Positions 45,093 through 53,503 of a stretch of 64,000 nt of DNA are shown here, piece after piece. The notes below the pieces were generated by a model. The model was given only the letters and a program-made list of their open reading frames with translations. It had not been told where the DNA came from and did not search any database. The stretch's first letter is position 1; each line of letters begins with the position of its first letter. The stretch covers positions 1 to 64,000 of the forward strand of contig JAWXCK010000040.1 in assembly GCA_034408855.1 (NCBI GenBank), given 5' to 3'. The position numbers were made by a program, and so were the translations under genes. Origin of the DNA: JAIYDQ01 sp034408855. Its GTDB lineage: Bacteria; Planctomycetota; Planctomycetia; Pirellulales; Pirellulaceae.

Positions 45093-47105
45093 ATGAGCGA
45101 ACAGAGTTCTACGACCGTGCCGACAAAAGCGAAGGCAGGCGGCGAAGAAGGGCACGGCATGGTGGTTCGCGAGACAATCGAAAGCTTTGCCGTCGCCCTT
45201 ATTTTGGCCTTTTTGTTCCGAGCCTTCGTCGCCGAAGCCTTCGTCATTCCAACCGGCTCGATGGCCCCAACGTTAATGGGAGCACATAAGGATGTTCGGT
45301 GCACGGAATCGGGACTTGGATACCAAAGCGGTGCAAGCAGTGAGTTCGAGACCGAGACGGGGAAGTCAACGCCGTCGATTGTCGTCGGTACAACCTGTCC
45401 ACTATCTAGGTTCGAGCAACCGCTTGAACTGAAGAAGAATTGGAACCATGCGACATTTTCGGGCGATCGAATTTTAGTTAGCAAGTTCAGCTATCTTTTT
45501 ACAGACCCAAAACGCTGGGACGTCATTGTCTTTAAGTTTCCTGCGAACGCGAGACAAAACTATATTAAACGTTGCGTCGGGTTACCCAACGAAACATTGC
45601 GAATTGAGCATGGCGACATTTCTATTCGTCCGAAGGACGTTTCCGATTTTACGATTGCTCGAAAGACACCGAGCATTGTAGAAGCGATGTTGCAGCCGAT
45701 CGCGGATACGAAATCAATCGCTCCGAAAGCGGTACAAGCGGGCGTGCCTAGTTCGTGGCAACCCTGTCCCGATCTTTTCCTCGGAAACCCTGGATGGTCT
45801 GATGAAAAAGCCAAACCGTCGAGCGAAATATTTTCCAACCGTTGGGAGATCGAGCATACTCCCGAAGTTTGGTCGGCGAATTGCAAAGCGACCGAAGATA
45901 AAAGCGACATAGCTTGGATTCGATATTTCCATCGTGTCTTAACGCCGCTTCAATGGTCGTCCATCGAATTGACCGGAAAACTTCCAGCACCTATTGCCCC
46001 TTATTCAAGCCGACTGATTTCTGACTTTACCTCTTACAACGCGTCCATTCACACCGACCGTAGCAACGTATGCGAGCGTGACGGAAAGCTAAGTGACGAT
46101 TTCAAAAACGATTGGTTGCCGAGCGATGTGCGAGATTGGGGAGGTTCAAAGTTCTCGAGAACTTCGCGAGGAATGCCCAATGCTAACCTTGAAAACGACG
46201 GGAAGCATTGGACGGGTGATCTTGCATCTGAATTTGACGTTGAACTAAGCGCAGGAAAAGGAACGTTGTCGCTCGACCTTGTTGAAGCTGGGGTGCATTA
46301 CCGGTGTTCCATCGACCTCGAAAGTGGCGAAGCAAAACTTTCAGCAATTTTCGAGGGGAAAAAACTGGAGATTATCGAATCCGATGAGAAAAAATTGGTA
46401 GACGAAGCTAAAGGAGCGACAAGTGTCCGCGCTGGCAAACATCTTCGGCTAAAATTCGCCAATGTCGACGATACGTTGACTTTGTGGGTCAATGGAAGCA
46501 CGGTTGATTTTAGTCCAAGCAATCGGATCAGTGATTCGATCGATAAAACCTTGCCTCATCGTCCGCAAAGCAGTTCAACGGACCCGATGGATGCTGCCCC
46601 AGCCGGCTTAGGAATTTCCGGCGTTGCGGCAAAGGTATCTCGCGCTCGAGTCTGGCGTGACATTTACTATATCGCCGATCGTTACGCTGCGGATCGTTTT
46701 GTTGAACGAGAACTTGAAGATGTAAATCTTGATACGTATTTAGGGCAATCGATGACAGACGAAGCCTTGAATGGCTATCGAGAGACCAACTATCCGGGAT
46801 ATCCAGACAGCAAGATCACCAATGCGGTTGCACTTGCCAGGGACGTCCTTTTCTCATCGCCGTCGCTTTGGTCGAGCAGCCCACTATTTGCCAATAGCAA
46901 TTCGGTTGAATTCACCTTGGGAGACGACCAATTCTTTCCAATGGGCGACAATTCGGCCGCTAGTTCGGATGCGCGTGCATGGACGAATCACTATATTCCG
47001 CGACGATTGCTGATTGGTCGGGCGGTAGTGGTTTTCTGGCCACATGCTTGGATGGCTCCTATTCCGATGACGCCCAATATTGGCCGGATGGGTTTGATTC
47101 GATGA
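45093..47105 (+). CDS. lepB: Giant signal peptidase I
   Basis: A 670-residue membrane-anchored leader peptidase that removes signal peptides. One transmembrane segment (FAVALILAFLFRAFVAEAFV, residues 32-51) precedes the catalytic serine in IPTGSMAPTL (S56); the general-base lysine is K159 in NYIKRCVGLPNE; box E follows at about residue 618 (GDNSAASSDAR). Ordinary enzymes have 180-320 residues. Here about 430 residues are inserted between K159 and box E, including a beta-rich segment (about 385-520) reminiscent of a concanavalin-like/LamG domain. A first insert (67-120) looks like a zinc ribbon that has lost half its cysteines (C70, C102 remain). The catalytic dyad is intact. An AGGA box lies before the ATG. 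Confidence 0.9.
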   Translation: MSEQSSTTVPTKAKAGGEEGHGMVVRETIESFAVALILAFLFRAFVAEAFVIPTGSMAPTLMGAHKDVRCTESGLGYQSGASSEFETETGKSTPSIVVGTTCPLSRFEQPLELKKNWNHATFSGDRILVSKFSYLFTDPKRWDVIVFKFPANARQNYIKRCVGLPNETLRIEHGDISIRPKDVSDFTIARKTPSIVEAMLQPIADTKSIAPKAVQAGVPSSWQPCPDLFLGNPGWSDEKAKPSSEIFSNRWEIEHTPEVWSANCKATEDKSDIAWIRYFHRVLTPLQWSSIELTGKLPAPIAPYSSRLISDFTSYNASIHTDRSNVCERDGKLSDDFKNDWLPSDVRDWGGSKFSRTSRGMPNANLENDGKHWTGDLASEFDVELSAGKGTLSLDLVEAGVHYRCSIDLESGEAKLSAIFEGKKLEIIESDEKKLVDEAKGATSVRAGKHLRLKFANVDDTLTLWVNGSTVDFSPSNRISDSIDKTLPHRPQSSSTDPMDAAPAGLGISGVAAKVSRARVWRDIYYIADRYAADRFVERELEDVNLDTYLGQSMTDEALNGYRETNYPGYPDSKITNAVALARDVLFSSPSLWSSSPLFANSNSVEFTLGDDQFFPMGDNSAASSDARAWTNHYIPRRLLIGRAVVVFWPHAWMAPIPMTPNIGRMGLIR

Positions 47106-47141
47106 TGGATATCGAAGTCGATTGCGTTGAGGATTGCATTC

Positions 47142-48197
47142 GTGGATAAACGCCTCAAGGCGGTCTTTTTTCTCACGATGGTCAATGCGTTGTGGGGAAT
47201 GTCGTTCCCGACGGTCAAGGCACTGAACAGACAAATCGACCAGCAATTTCAGGATACGAATGAGGCCGCGACAAATTCGTTTCGCGTCGCGTCGGCCACA
47301 TGGATTATCGGGTTGCGCTTTGGAACGGCCTTTATCTTGCTGTTCGTGCTCTTGAATCCCCTGGTGCGTAGGACGCGACGGAGCGAATGGCTTGCAGGAG
47401 CTTGGATTGGCCTGCTGTTTCTATCGGGATTGATCCTGCAAACGATAGGCTTGGCGACTATTCCTGCGTCGAGGAGCGGATTCTTAACGAGTCTCTCCGT
47501 CGTTTTTACGCCGCTCTTGGTGGCGATCAGTCTTGGTCGGCGCCCTTCGAATTTAGTTTTCGCAGGAATCGCCATTGCCGTTCTCGGCGTATCGATCCTC
47601 ACCGGTTTGGTTTTGCTCGATGCAAAGGGGATTCGGCTAGCAGCCGATTCGATGCAAGTTTGGACGCGAGGCGATACGCTGACGACGATCGCTTCCTTTT
47701 TCTTTTCCTTGCAGATTATTTTTATCGATCGATTTGGAAAGCAACTCAATCCAGCATCGCTTACTCCCGGAATGTTCGCATCGGTTGCGCTCGCTGCAGG
47801 CGTCATTTTCTATGGTGTATCGCAAACATTGAGCGAGGTCACGATTTCAGGCTTTTCGGCTTTATCATCGCAATCTAGTTTTTGGCCGCTCATTCTGATG
47901 CTCAGCGTATTTCCGTCGTTACTGGCTTTTTCGTGGATGAATACGTACCAACCCGAAGTCTCGGCGGTGCAGGCAGCCGTCATCTATACGATGGAACCAG
48001 TATTTGTCTCGACGTGGGCACTTTTCCTGCCAGGCATCCTGAGCTTTGCCTGCTGCTTGACGTATCCCAATGAAACGCTGAACCTACCGATGCTGTTGGG
48101 AGGCGGATTAATCTTGGCCGCCAATGTATTGGCCCTCTGGCCTGTTCGTACCCGCAAGTGGGGTAAGCTTCCAGCTTGCCAACAAAAAGTGGGATAA
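47142..48197 (+). CDS. DMT/EamA-family transporter
   Basis: A 351-residue inner-membrane protein with about ten hydrophobic segments and two EamA repeats, the first starting VFFLTMVNALWGMSFPTVK and the second after FSLQIIFIDRF. Such drug/metabolite transporters export or import amino acids, nucleosides or other small molecules; the substrate cannot be told. GTG 47142 is preferred over TTG 47127 because a GAGG box lies nine bases before it. The last 14 codons and the stop are supplied by the AAGCTTCCAGCTTGC repeat (end ...RKWGKLPACQQKVG), so the natural C-terminus has probably been replaced. Confidence 0.85.
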   Translation: MDKRLKAVFFLTMVNALWGMSFPTVKALNRQIDQQFQDTNEAATNSFRVASATWIIGLRFGTAFILLFVLLNPLVRRTRRSEWLAGAWIGLLFLSGLILQTIGLATIPASRSGFLTSLSVVFTPLLVAISLGRRPSNLVFAGIAIAVLGVSILTGLVLLDAKGIRLAADSMQVWTRGDTLTTIASFFFSLQIIFIDRFGKQLNPASLTPGMFASVALAAGVIFYGVSQTLSEVTISGFSALSSQSSFWPLILMLSVFPSLLAFSWMNTYQPEVSAVQAAVIYTMEPVFVSTWALFLPGILSFACCLTYPNETLNLPMLLGGGLILAANVLALWPVRTRKWGKLPACQQKVG

Positions 48198-48211
48198 GCT
48201 TCCAGCTTGCC
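48158..48211. repeat. Double AAGCTTCCAGCTTGC repeat inside a gene end
   Basis: GTGGGGTAAGCTTCCAGCTT plus GCC at 48158-48180 and GTGGGATAAGCTTCCAGCTT plus GCC at 48189-48211, eight bases apart. The first copy lies within the transporter frame and the stop codon falls in the second copy. Confidence 0.88.
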
Positions 48212-48304
48212 AATTCGATTCTGCGCAAAATTAACTGGCGACTATAGCAACGCATTGCAATACTGCCACGGTTTGCAATAATGGAACTACGAAGGGGAAA
48301 CCTG

Positions 48305-48536
48305 ATGAAAGCCGTTTTGTGGAATGGGAACATTGAGCACGTCGAAGAACACGGTTTGACCGTCGAAGACGTTGAACATGTTCTCGCTAATCCCAAAGCG
48401 AAGCTTCAGTAAGTCATCGGGTTTACCTTGCGCATTCGGCTACACGCCTGAACGGCTTTTTATCATCGTCATTTATGAAGTCTTTGATGCCGACACGGTA
48501 TACCCAGTATCCGCCTACGAAGTCGATGAAGGTTGA
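48305..48536 (+). pseudogene. BrnT/DUF4258-like toxin with a frameshift
   Basis: From ATG 48305 (AGGGG box eight bases upstream) the frame encodes MKAVLWNGNIEHVEEHGLTV ... HVLANPKAKLQ and stops. In the next frame, starting a few bases before that stop, the missing remainder continues: SKSSGLPCAFGYTPERLFII, VIYEVFDADTVYPVSAYEV, DEG, stop at 48534-48536. Together they look like a toxin of the BrnT/DUF4258 type, with the usual ending of two strands (FIIVIYEV and YPVSAYEV). A one-base insertion near 48400 accounts for the break. It sits three bases before an XRE antitoxin gene. Programmed frameshifting is possible but nothing specific points to it. Confidence 0.7.
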
Positions 48537-48539
48537 AAC

Positions 48540-48860
48540 ATGCAACGCAAAGTAGGACATAAATTGACAGCCGGCGATGCCGCTCGTCATGCCAAGATTC
48601 GGAAGGAAGTCAAAGCGGAATTTCCGCCCAAAGCCAAACCGCGAGCGACCGCCAAGGCTGAAACGAATTCGATTGCAAGTCGACTACGCGAAGCCCGAGT
48701 ATCGCAAGGCTTGACCTGGTACGCGGTTGCGAAGGCAGCTGGCATTCCGAATTCTGGCACAATTCGCGACATCGAAGCTGGACGCGATGCAAAGCTATCG
48801 AACGTCGAAGCTATCGCCAAAGCGTTAGGGCTGCGTCTCGATTTGCAAGCCGTTGGTTAG
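48540..48860 (+). CDS. XRE-family HTH antitoxin/regulator
   Basis: A 106-residue protein with a basic N-terminal half (KAKPRATAKAE) and a C-terminal helix-turn-helix of the Cro/CI type: SIASRLREARVSQGLTWYAV, then AGIPNSGTIRDIEAG and KALGLRLDLQ. It follows the broken toxin by three bases, so it is presumably the antitoxin and autoregulator of that pair, now surviving without a working toxin or controlling other targets. Confidence 0.8.
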   Translation: MQRKVGHKLTAGDAARHAKIRKEVKAEFPPKAKPRATAKAETNSIASRLREARVSQGLTWYAVAKAAGIPNSGTIRDIEAGRDAKLSNVEAIAKALGLRLDLQAVG

Positions 48861-49008
48861 TCTGCGATGCTGGACACGGCTGGATAGCCTGTCTTCAAAT
48901 TTAAGGCTGTCTGAATAAATTTATTTACTGAAGAATCGAGTGAACCCAATGATACGTTCACCAACGAAAAACCAGGTGAAAGTGAACTTTCACTAGTTGG
49001 CGAACAAG

Positions 49009-49090
49009 CGGAGGGCAAGGGATTCGAACCCTCAACCGGTTTCCCGGCGCCTGATTTCGAATCAGGTTCCTAACCATTCGGCTACCCTCC
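49009..49090 (-). tRNA. tRNA-Ser (anticodon CGA)
   Basis: The minus strand from 49090 folds as a tRNA. The 7-bp acceptor stem opens GGAGGGT and closes GCCCTCC. The anticodon stem CCTGA/TCAGG encloses loop TTCGAAA with anticodon CGA, reading UCG serine codons. A long variable arm (GCGCCGGGAAACCGGT) is typical of class II serine tRNAs. The T-loop is TTCGAAT. The discriminator base is G, as expected for serine. CCA is not encoded. About 80 bases. Confidence 0.93.
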
Positions 49091-49526
49091 TCGGCTTCTG
49101 AGCAGACGACACTTTAAGCAGCCAATGGCTCGCCATCAAGTCCAATCGGTCCTATTGTAGGGAATCTGCCCTTAGCTCCCAATATGCTTGAGAGTCTTTC
49201 AAATCCCGGCGTGCTGGTCACTCCTGCGATGGCGATCCTGCCTGGGAATCGGCCCGAGGCCATAATTGCGATGAAACCTTGAAGATCCAGTCGATGACCG
49301 ATGGAGTCAGGGTGATTTCTGCGCCAGGCATAGCCGCTTTCAATTAAGCGACTAAACGCAAATCTGCCCTTTGCCCGTTACTAGGTTTATCAAAGCTCGA
49401 GGACTCGGCGATATTCGATCGGATGGTGGTGCTTTCCAAGTAGCATCACCGCGAGAATCCGATCAGAAGCGTCCAGTCCTCCGCTTTGTTTTACCTACGT
49501 CCCAATTCCGTTGGAGAGCGTAGTTT
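49091..49526. other. Region without a recognised gene
   Basis: About 430 bases upstream of the small plus-strand gene. On the minus strand a frame of about 80 codons (49107-49358, no ATG at its start) encodes SRLIESGYAWRRNHPDSIGH ... GPIGLDGEPLAA, which looks protein-like and could be the tail of a lost gene, but I do not recognise it and do not call it. Confidence 0.4.
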
Positions 49527-49862
49527 ATGTCGAAGAAAGAGATTTATCGGATCGTAACACGCGGCCAAGACGGAAGTCTTCGAATTCGCGATTTCCACTC
49601 CGCCGAAAATATTATTTCCACGCATTCTCAAATTGGTGTCGACGACAGCAGCACCGATCTGGATCTTCGTGGAATGCCCGTATTCCGAGGTCTCATCGGG
49701 CCGATTCCCGAGGGAAAAAACATTGTTCGCTACGAATCGCCGGAAGTCTTTGAGACCTTGACCAAAGAATGGGCTTCGTCAAAACCTCGTCGCCGACGTC
49801 GAAGTGCGGCTCAGCCCGAGCAACAACCAGCCGCTCCAACCGGTTGGACTAGCCAGGAATAG
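49527..49862 (+). CDS. Small protein of unknown function, basic tail
   Basis: A 111-residue soluble protein starting MSKKEIYRIVTRGQDGSLRI with no signal peptide, a beta-strand-rich first 80 residues, a basic stretch KPRRRRRSA and a glutamine/proline-rich tail. A GGAGAG box eight bases before the ATG supports the start. The arginine run could bind nucleic acid, but nothing else supports that. I do not recognise the family. Confidence 0.7.
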   Translation: MSKKEIYRIVTRGQDGSLRIRDFHSAENIISTHSQIGVDDSSTDLDLRGMPVFRGLIGPIPEGKNIVRYESPEVFETLTKEWASSKPRRRRRSAAQPEQQPAAPTGWTSQE

Positions 49863-49954
49863 TGCTGGATTTCTCGCATGAATCTGTATTGCGTTGCAAA
49901 ACTGTAAAACCCTATTGTTCCAGTAGGTTCGCATAGTCTAGCTAAGGAAGCTCC

Positions 49955-50389
49955 ATGAATCGTCTTATTTGCTGCGCAATGATCAGCACGCTCGCACTGG
50001 CGGTCGGCTGTTCGAGCAGCGGTTGGTACGGCAACAACCAGCCAGCTTACCCCATCGGGACGTATCCTAATTCGGGCTATCCAGCAACCGGCTACCCAGC
50101 GACTGGATATCCGCCAACCGGCTACCCTAACGCGGGCATTCCCAATGGAACGTACCAGGCCGGAGCTCAGCTTCCACCGGGATATAACCCCAATCTGGCG
50201 ACGCAGCCTGGAGCCGCACCGCAACTTAGCGGCCAGTTGCCGACCTACAGTACGCCGCTTCCAGGGGGGTTCCCACAAAACGGCGGCTATCCAGCATACG
50301 GCGGTTACCCTGCGGGCTATTACCCTCAAAATCAAGGCGTGCCATTGAATTCGTTCTCGCCGTCCCCGCCACTCTTCGGCGGACGGTAG
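49955..50389 (+). CDS. Lipoprotein with GYP-type repeats
   Basis: A 144-residue lipoprotein. The signal ends in the lipobox LAVGC (cysteine about residue 19). The mature chain is low-complexity, rich in G, Y, P, N and Q, with repeats such as SGYPATGYPATGYPPTGYP (residues 41-58) and YPAYGGYPAGYYPQ near the end. It is likely unfolded and anchored in the membrane, possibly interacting with cell-wall material. An AAGGAAG box precedes the ATG. No catalytic residues. Confidence 0.78.
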   Translation: MNRLICCAMISTLALAVGCSSSGWYGNNQPAYPIGTYPNSGYPATGYPATGYPPTGYPNAGIPNGTYQAGAQLPPGYNPNLATQPGAAPQLSGQLPTYSTPLPGGFPQNGGYPAYGGYPAGYYPQNQGVPLNSFSPSPPLFGGR

Positions 50390-50500
50390 ATTCTTTGCAT
50401 CCTTGGCTATTCTTCAATGCCTATTCGAATGGTCATTTTTTGGTAGGCTTTGCAGCTTCGTATTCAAGCCACTGTCTACTTTCATCATCAAATCATTCGG

Positions 50501-51286
50501 ATGCCTAAACCTCGAGTTCTTGTTCTTCGCGCGCCGGGTACCAATTGCGACGTCGAAACAGCTTTTGCTTTTCAGATGGCTGGTGCCGAAGCCGTATCCA
50601 TTCACGTCCAGCAGTTGATCGAACGACCGATCTTGGCTGACAGTTTTCAAATACTTTGCTTTCCTGGCGGATTCAGTTACGGCGACGATATTGCGGCTGG
50701 TCGAGTCTTAGCGACTCAGCTCAACGTACATCTCCGCGACGCTATCGAGAGTTTTCGCAGCGAAGATCGATTGGTGCTCGGCATTTGCAACGGCTTTCAA
50801 GTCATGATGCGGCTCGGAATATTCTTTAACGACACAACCTCAACGCCGCCAGCAACGCTAACGTGGAACCAACAAGGTAGATTCGAAGATCGATGGGTTC
50901 ATCTCAAAGTATGTAATCCATCCAGTCCGTTTCTCAATGGAATCGATCAAATCTTTCTACCGATGGCACACGCCGAAGGCCGCTTTGTCGTTCGCGATGA
51001 AAACGCCAAGAAGCGTTTGATCGATCAGCAGCAGATTGCGATTCGATATTGCGATGCAAACGGATTAACGAGCGACGAAGTACTTGATTTTCCAATCAAC
51101 CCCAACGGTGCAGCGCTAAATCTTGCCGGCCTCTGCGACGAAAGCGGGCATGTATTTGGATTGATGCCGCACCCAGAGCGGCATCTCTTCGCGACGCATC
51201 ATCCGTTTTGGACTCGACGCGAAGTACAGCCCGAGCACGGTGAAGGTCTAGCGATTTTCAAAAACGCCGTAGCATTCTTCAATTAA
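50501..51286 (+). CDS. purQ: Phosphoribosylformylglycinamidine synthase, glutaminase subunit
   Basis: A 261-residue class I glutamine amidotransferase supplying ammonia for the fourth step of purine synthesis. It starts KPRVLVLRAPGTNCDVET. The catalytic cysteine is in LVLGICNGFQVMMRLG, and the histidine/glutamate pair in LMPHPERHLF. FPGGFSYGDDIAAGR and PMAHAEGRFV are typical. The size is that of stand-alone PurQ. ATG 50501 is chosen as the family start; the frame extends 17 codons upstream without homology. purL and purS are not in this window. The gene lies alone, in the same direction as its neighbours. Confidence 0.92.
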   Translation: MPKPRVLVLRAPGTNCDVETAFAFQMAGAEAVSIHVQQLIERPILADSFQILCFPGGFSYGDDIAAGRVLATQLNVHLRDAIESFRSEDRLVLGICNGFQVMMRLGIFFNDTTSTPPATLTWNQQGRFEDRWVHLKVCNPSSPFLNGIDQIFLPMAHAEGRFVVRDENAKKRLIDQQQIAIRYCDANGLTSDEVLDFPINPNGAALNLAGLCDESGHVFGLMPHPERHLFATHHPFWTRREVQPEHGEGLAIFKNAVAFFN

Positions 51287-51297
51287 TGATGAATAAT

Positions 51298-51501
51298 CTA
51301 CTTCAGCTCGCGAAAACTTGTCCAACTTAAAAATCCCAGGACGCCGCTCGACACAAGAAACACCAAGTCCATCATAAGACTTGTCAGATTAAACGGCGCA
51401 AGGGAACTCATGCCCATGAGACCAAAAATAAGGTCCATAAGAAAAATTAGGGCGACGAGGCCGGAAACAACGAGCCCTGTAAGGCACAAAATCTTGGGCA
51501 T
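51298..51501 (-). CDS. Two-helix small membrane protein
   Basis: A 67-residue protein with two hydrophobic helices (LTGLVVSGLVALIFLMDLIF and LMMDLVFLVSSGVLGFLSW). A GAGG box six bases before the ATG supports translation. Such two-span small proteins are common next to housekeeping genes in planctomycetes; function unknown. It converges with purQ. Confidence 0.7.
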   Translation of the reverse strand: MPKILCLTGLVVSGLVALIFLMDLIFGLMGMSSLAPFNLTSLMMDLVFLVSSGVLGFLSWTSFRELK

Positions 51502-51643
51502 TCACAACCTCAAAGAATCGTCACGGAACCACCCGTTTCCGGTTTGGCTTACTCGCGGCTAGTATAGTTGAAGTTCCTCGCCTGTCACCATGTACTCGAA
51601 AGAACCGACTGATTTCTTGCGCCTTCAATAGCACCGGAAGCGA

Positions 51644-52813
51644 ATGATACAAAATATCGCTACAAACGGCCCTAAAAATCCCGATTATCTTCGAAATCAG
51701 ATGGTAATTGGCGAGGAATTGGCCTATCTCGACCACGCCGCCGTTTCCCCGATCACCCGCCCGGCACAGGTCGCGATGTTTCGGTACATTGACCAGGTCG
51801 CTACTCAAGGCGACCTGAGCTGGGGAGAATGGGCCAAGGGCGTAGAAATCGGACGGGAGCGAGCGGCAGCATTGCTTTCGTGCCAGATCGATGAAATCGC
51901 CTTCATTCCCAATACTACGTTTGGAATCAACGTCATCGCCCATGGCGTTCCTTGGCAGCCTGGCGACAACTTAGTCGTTCCCGATAACGAATTTCCTAGC
52001 AATCTTGTCCCCTGGCGTCTGCTGCAAAAGCGGGGTGTCGAAGTCCGTATCGTACCGACCAACGGCGACTTGTCGCTCGAACAACTAATGAAATTCGTCG
52101 ACTCCAGAACGCGAATGGTGACGATCAGTTGGGTTCACTATGCCTCGGGATACCGAATTGATTTAGCGAAATTCTGCGAACAGATTCAATCTCGCGGAGC
52201 GAAATTCTTTGTCGATGCCATCCAAGGGCTCGGGGCTTTCCCACTCTCGGTTCGAGAAATCCCGATCGATTTTTTAGCTGCCGACGGTCATAAGTGGATG
52301 CTCGGACCGGAAGGAGCTGGCCTACTTTTCATTCGCCAACGCCATCTCGATTGGCTCGAACCGATTATGATGGGATGGGGAAGTTTACAGCAATCGCATC
52401 GTTTCGACCCCAACGAAAAAGAACTCAAATCGCAAGCTTCACGCTATGAAGGTGGCTCGGCGAATATGGCGGGCTTGCTCGGTTTTGCGGCGAGTTTAGG
52501 TGTGCTCCTTGAAGCGGGTTGCCATCAGCCGTCGAGCGGGATCGGCGAAAGAATCGTCGCTACAAGTCATTTTCTCGAATCGGGTTTGTGCCGCTTGAAT
52601 GCCGTTGTTTACCGCGATCCCGACCCACTTCGCCAATCTGGAATTGTCTCCTTCGAGTTTCCCGGTCATGACAGTCATCGGGTTCGGCAGATACTTCTTG
52701 ACCGAAATATTGTTCTCAGCGTCCGGCACGGTCGCTTGCGTGCCGCCGTTCATGCTTATAATTCGAAGCAAGATATCGAGCGACTTATCTCGGCCCTCTC
52801 GGAATTTTTATGA
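51644..52813 (+). CDS. Class V aminotransferase-fold enzyme
   Basis: A 389-residue PLP enzyme of fold type I. PLP-binding lysine in LAADGHKWMLGPEGAGLLF (about residue 226); other family segments: YLDHAAVSPI, IAFIPNTTFGINVIA, NEFPSNLVPW, ISWVHYASGYRIDL, FVDAIQGLGAFPLS and SRYEGGSANMAGLLG. It resembles cysteine-desulfurase/isopenicillin-epimerase-type proteins rather than housekeeping IscS, because I see no active-site cysteine loop or Fe-S scaffold neighbour. Its stop overlaps the start of the next gene (ATGA), so the two are translated together. Confidence 0.83.
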   Translation: MIQNIATNGPKNPDYLRNQMVIGEELAYLDHAAVSPITRPAQVAMFRYIDQVATQGDLSWGEWAKGVEIGRERAAALLSCQIDEIAFIPNTTFGINVIAHGVPWQPGDNLVVPDNEFPSNLVPWRLLQKRGVEVRIVPTNGDLSLEQLMKFVDSRTRMVTISWVHYASGYRIDLAKFCEQIQSRGAKFFVDAIQGLGAFPLSVREIPIDFLAADGHKWMLGPEGAGLLFIRQRHLDWLEPIMMGWGSLQQSHRFDPNEKELKSQASRYEGGSANMAGLLGFAASLGVLLEAGCHQPSSGIGERIVATSHFLESGLCRLNAVVYRDPDPLRQSGIVSFEFPGHDSHRVRQILLDRNIVLSVRHGRLRAAVHAYNSKQDIERLISALSEFL

Positions 52814-53502
52814 GCAGCAATTTCCCTAGCGATTCAAACATACCTGCGATGGCCAATCCGTCCTTGAATCCCTACACGCCAAGTTCGTACGGAGGCGATC
52901 CAGGCAGTGAGCACTCCGGTGCAAATCCCGCCGCGCCTTTCCCAACTGCGATCACGGTCATCGCGATCATCTTTATCGTTTTCGGTGCCCTCGGCATTTT
53001 TACCGCACTTATGTCGGCACTGTCGACGATCGTTTTTTCGATGCTGCCGGCCGAAACCATGAACGATCCTGCCATGGCGCCGATGAAAGCCGTCCAGGAG
53101 ACGAAGTTCGTGCCGATTGGCATCGCGTGTTTGAACGCGGCGTTGTCGGTGCTTTTTATCACGACCGGAGTTGGGCTCCTGAAAAAACAAGGCTGGGGAG
53201 CGCGGATCGGCGTGATAGCAGCATGTTTGGCCATCGTCTACAAAATCATCGAGGCGATCGGAAACATTTACATTCAAATGCGATCGATGGGGTCGATTCA
53301 GCAGAGTATCGCAAAATCGAATCCCAACGTAGATTTCGACGCTCAGTCGATGCAATCCTTTATAAGTGTTGCATCGATCATTAGTAGCATCGTGATGATG
53401 ATTCCCTTTATTATTTTCTATGCGTGGGTCGCCTACTACCTCAGTCGACCAAAGACCAAGGCCCATTTGAAAACTTCGAACTCGCAATTCGCAGAAAGCT
53501 AA
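52810..53502 (+). CDS. Membrane protein, unknown function
   Basis: A 230-residue protein. A proline/serine/asparagine-rich N-terminal tail of about 45 residues is followed by four hydrophobic segments: TAITVIAIIFIVFGALGIFT, IGIACLNAALSVLFITTGVG, IGVIAACLAIVYKIIEAIGN and SIISSIVMMIPFIIFYAWVA. It overlaps the aminotransferase by four bases and is followed by coaD after one base, so it lies in the middle of a plus-strand operon. I do not recognise the family. Confidence 0.8.
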   Translation: MSSNFPSDSNIPAMANPSLNPYTPSSYGGDPGSEHSGANPAAPFPTAITVIAIIFIVFGALGIFTALMSALSTIVFSMLPAETMNDPAMAPMKAVQETKFVPIGIACLNAALSVLFITTGVGLLKKQGWGARIGVIAACLAIVYKIIEAIGNIYIQMRSMGSIQQSIAKSNPNVDFDAQSMQSFISVASIISSIVMMIPFIIFYAWVAYYLSRPKTKAHLKTSNSQFAES

Positions 53503-53503
53503 A

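Noticed and set aside
49107..49358. Minus-strand frame next to tRNA-Ser
   Set aside because: The frame lacks a start codon in its first part and I do not recognise the product; noted as a possible gene tail only.
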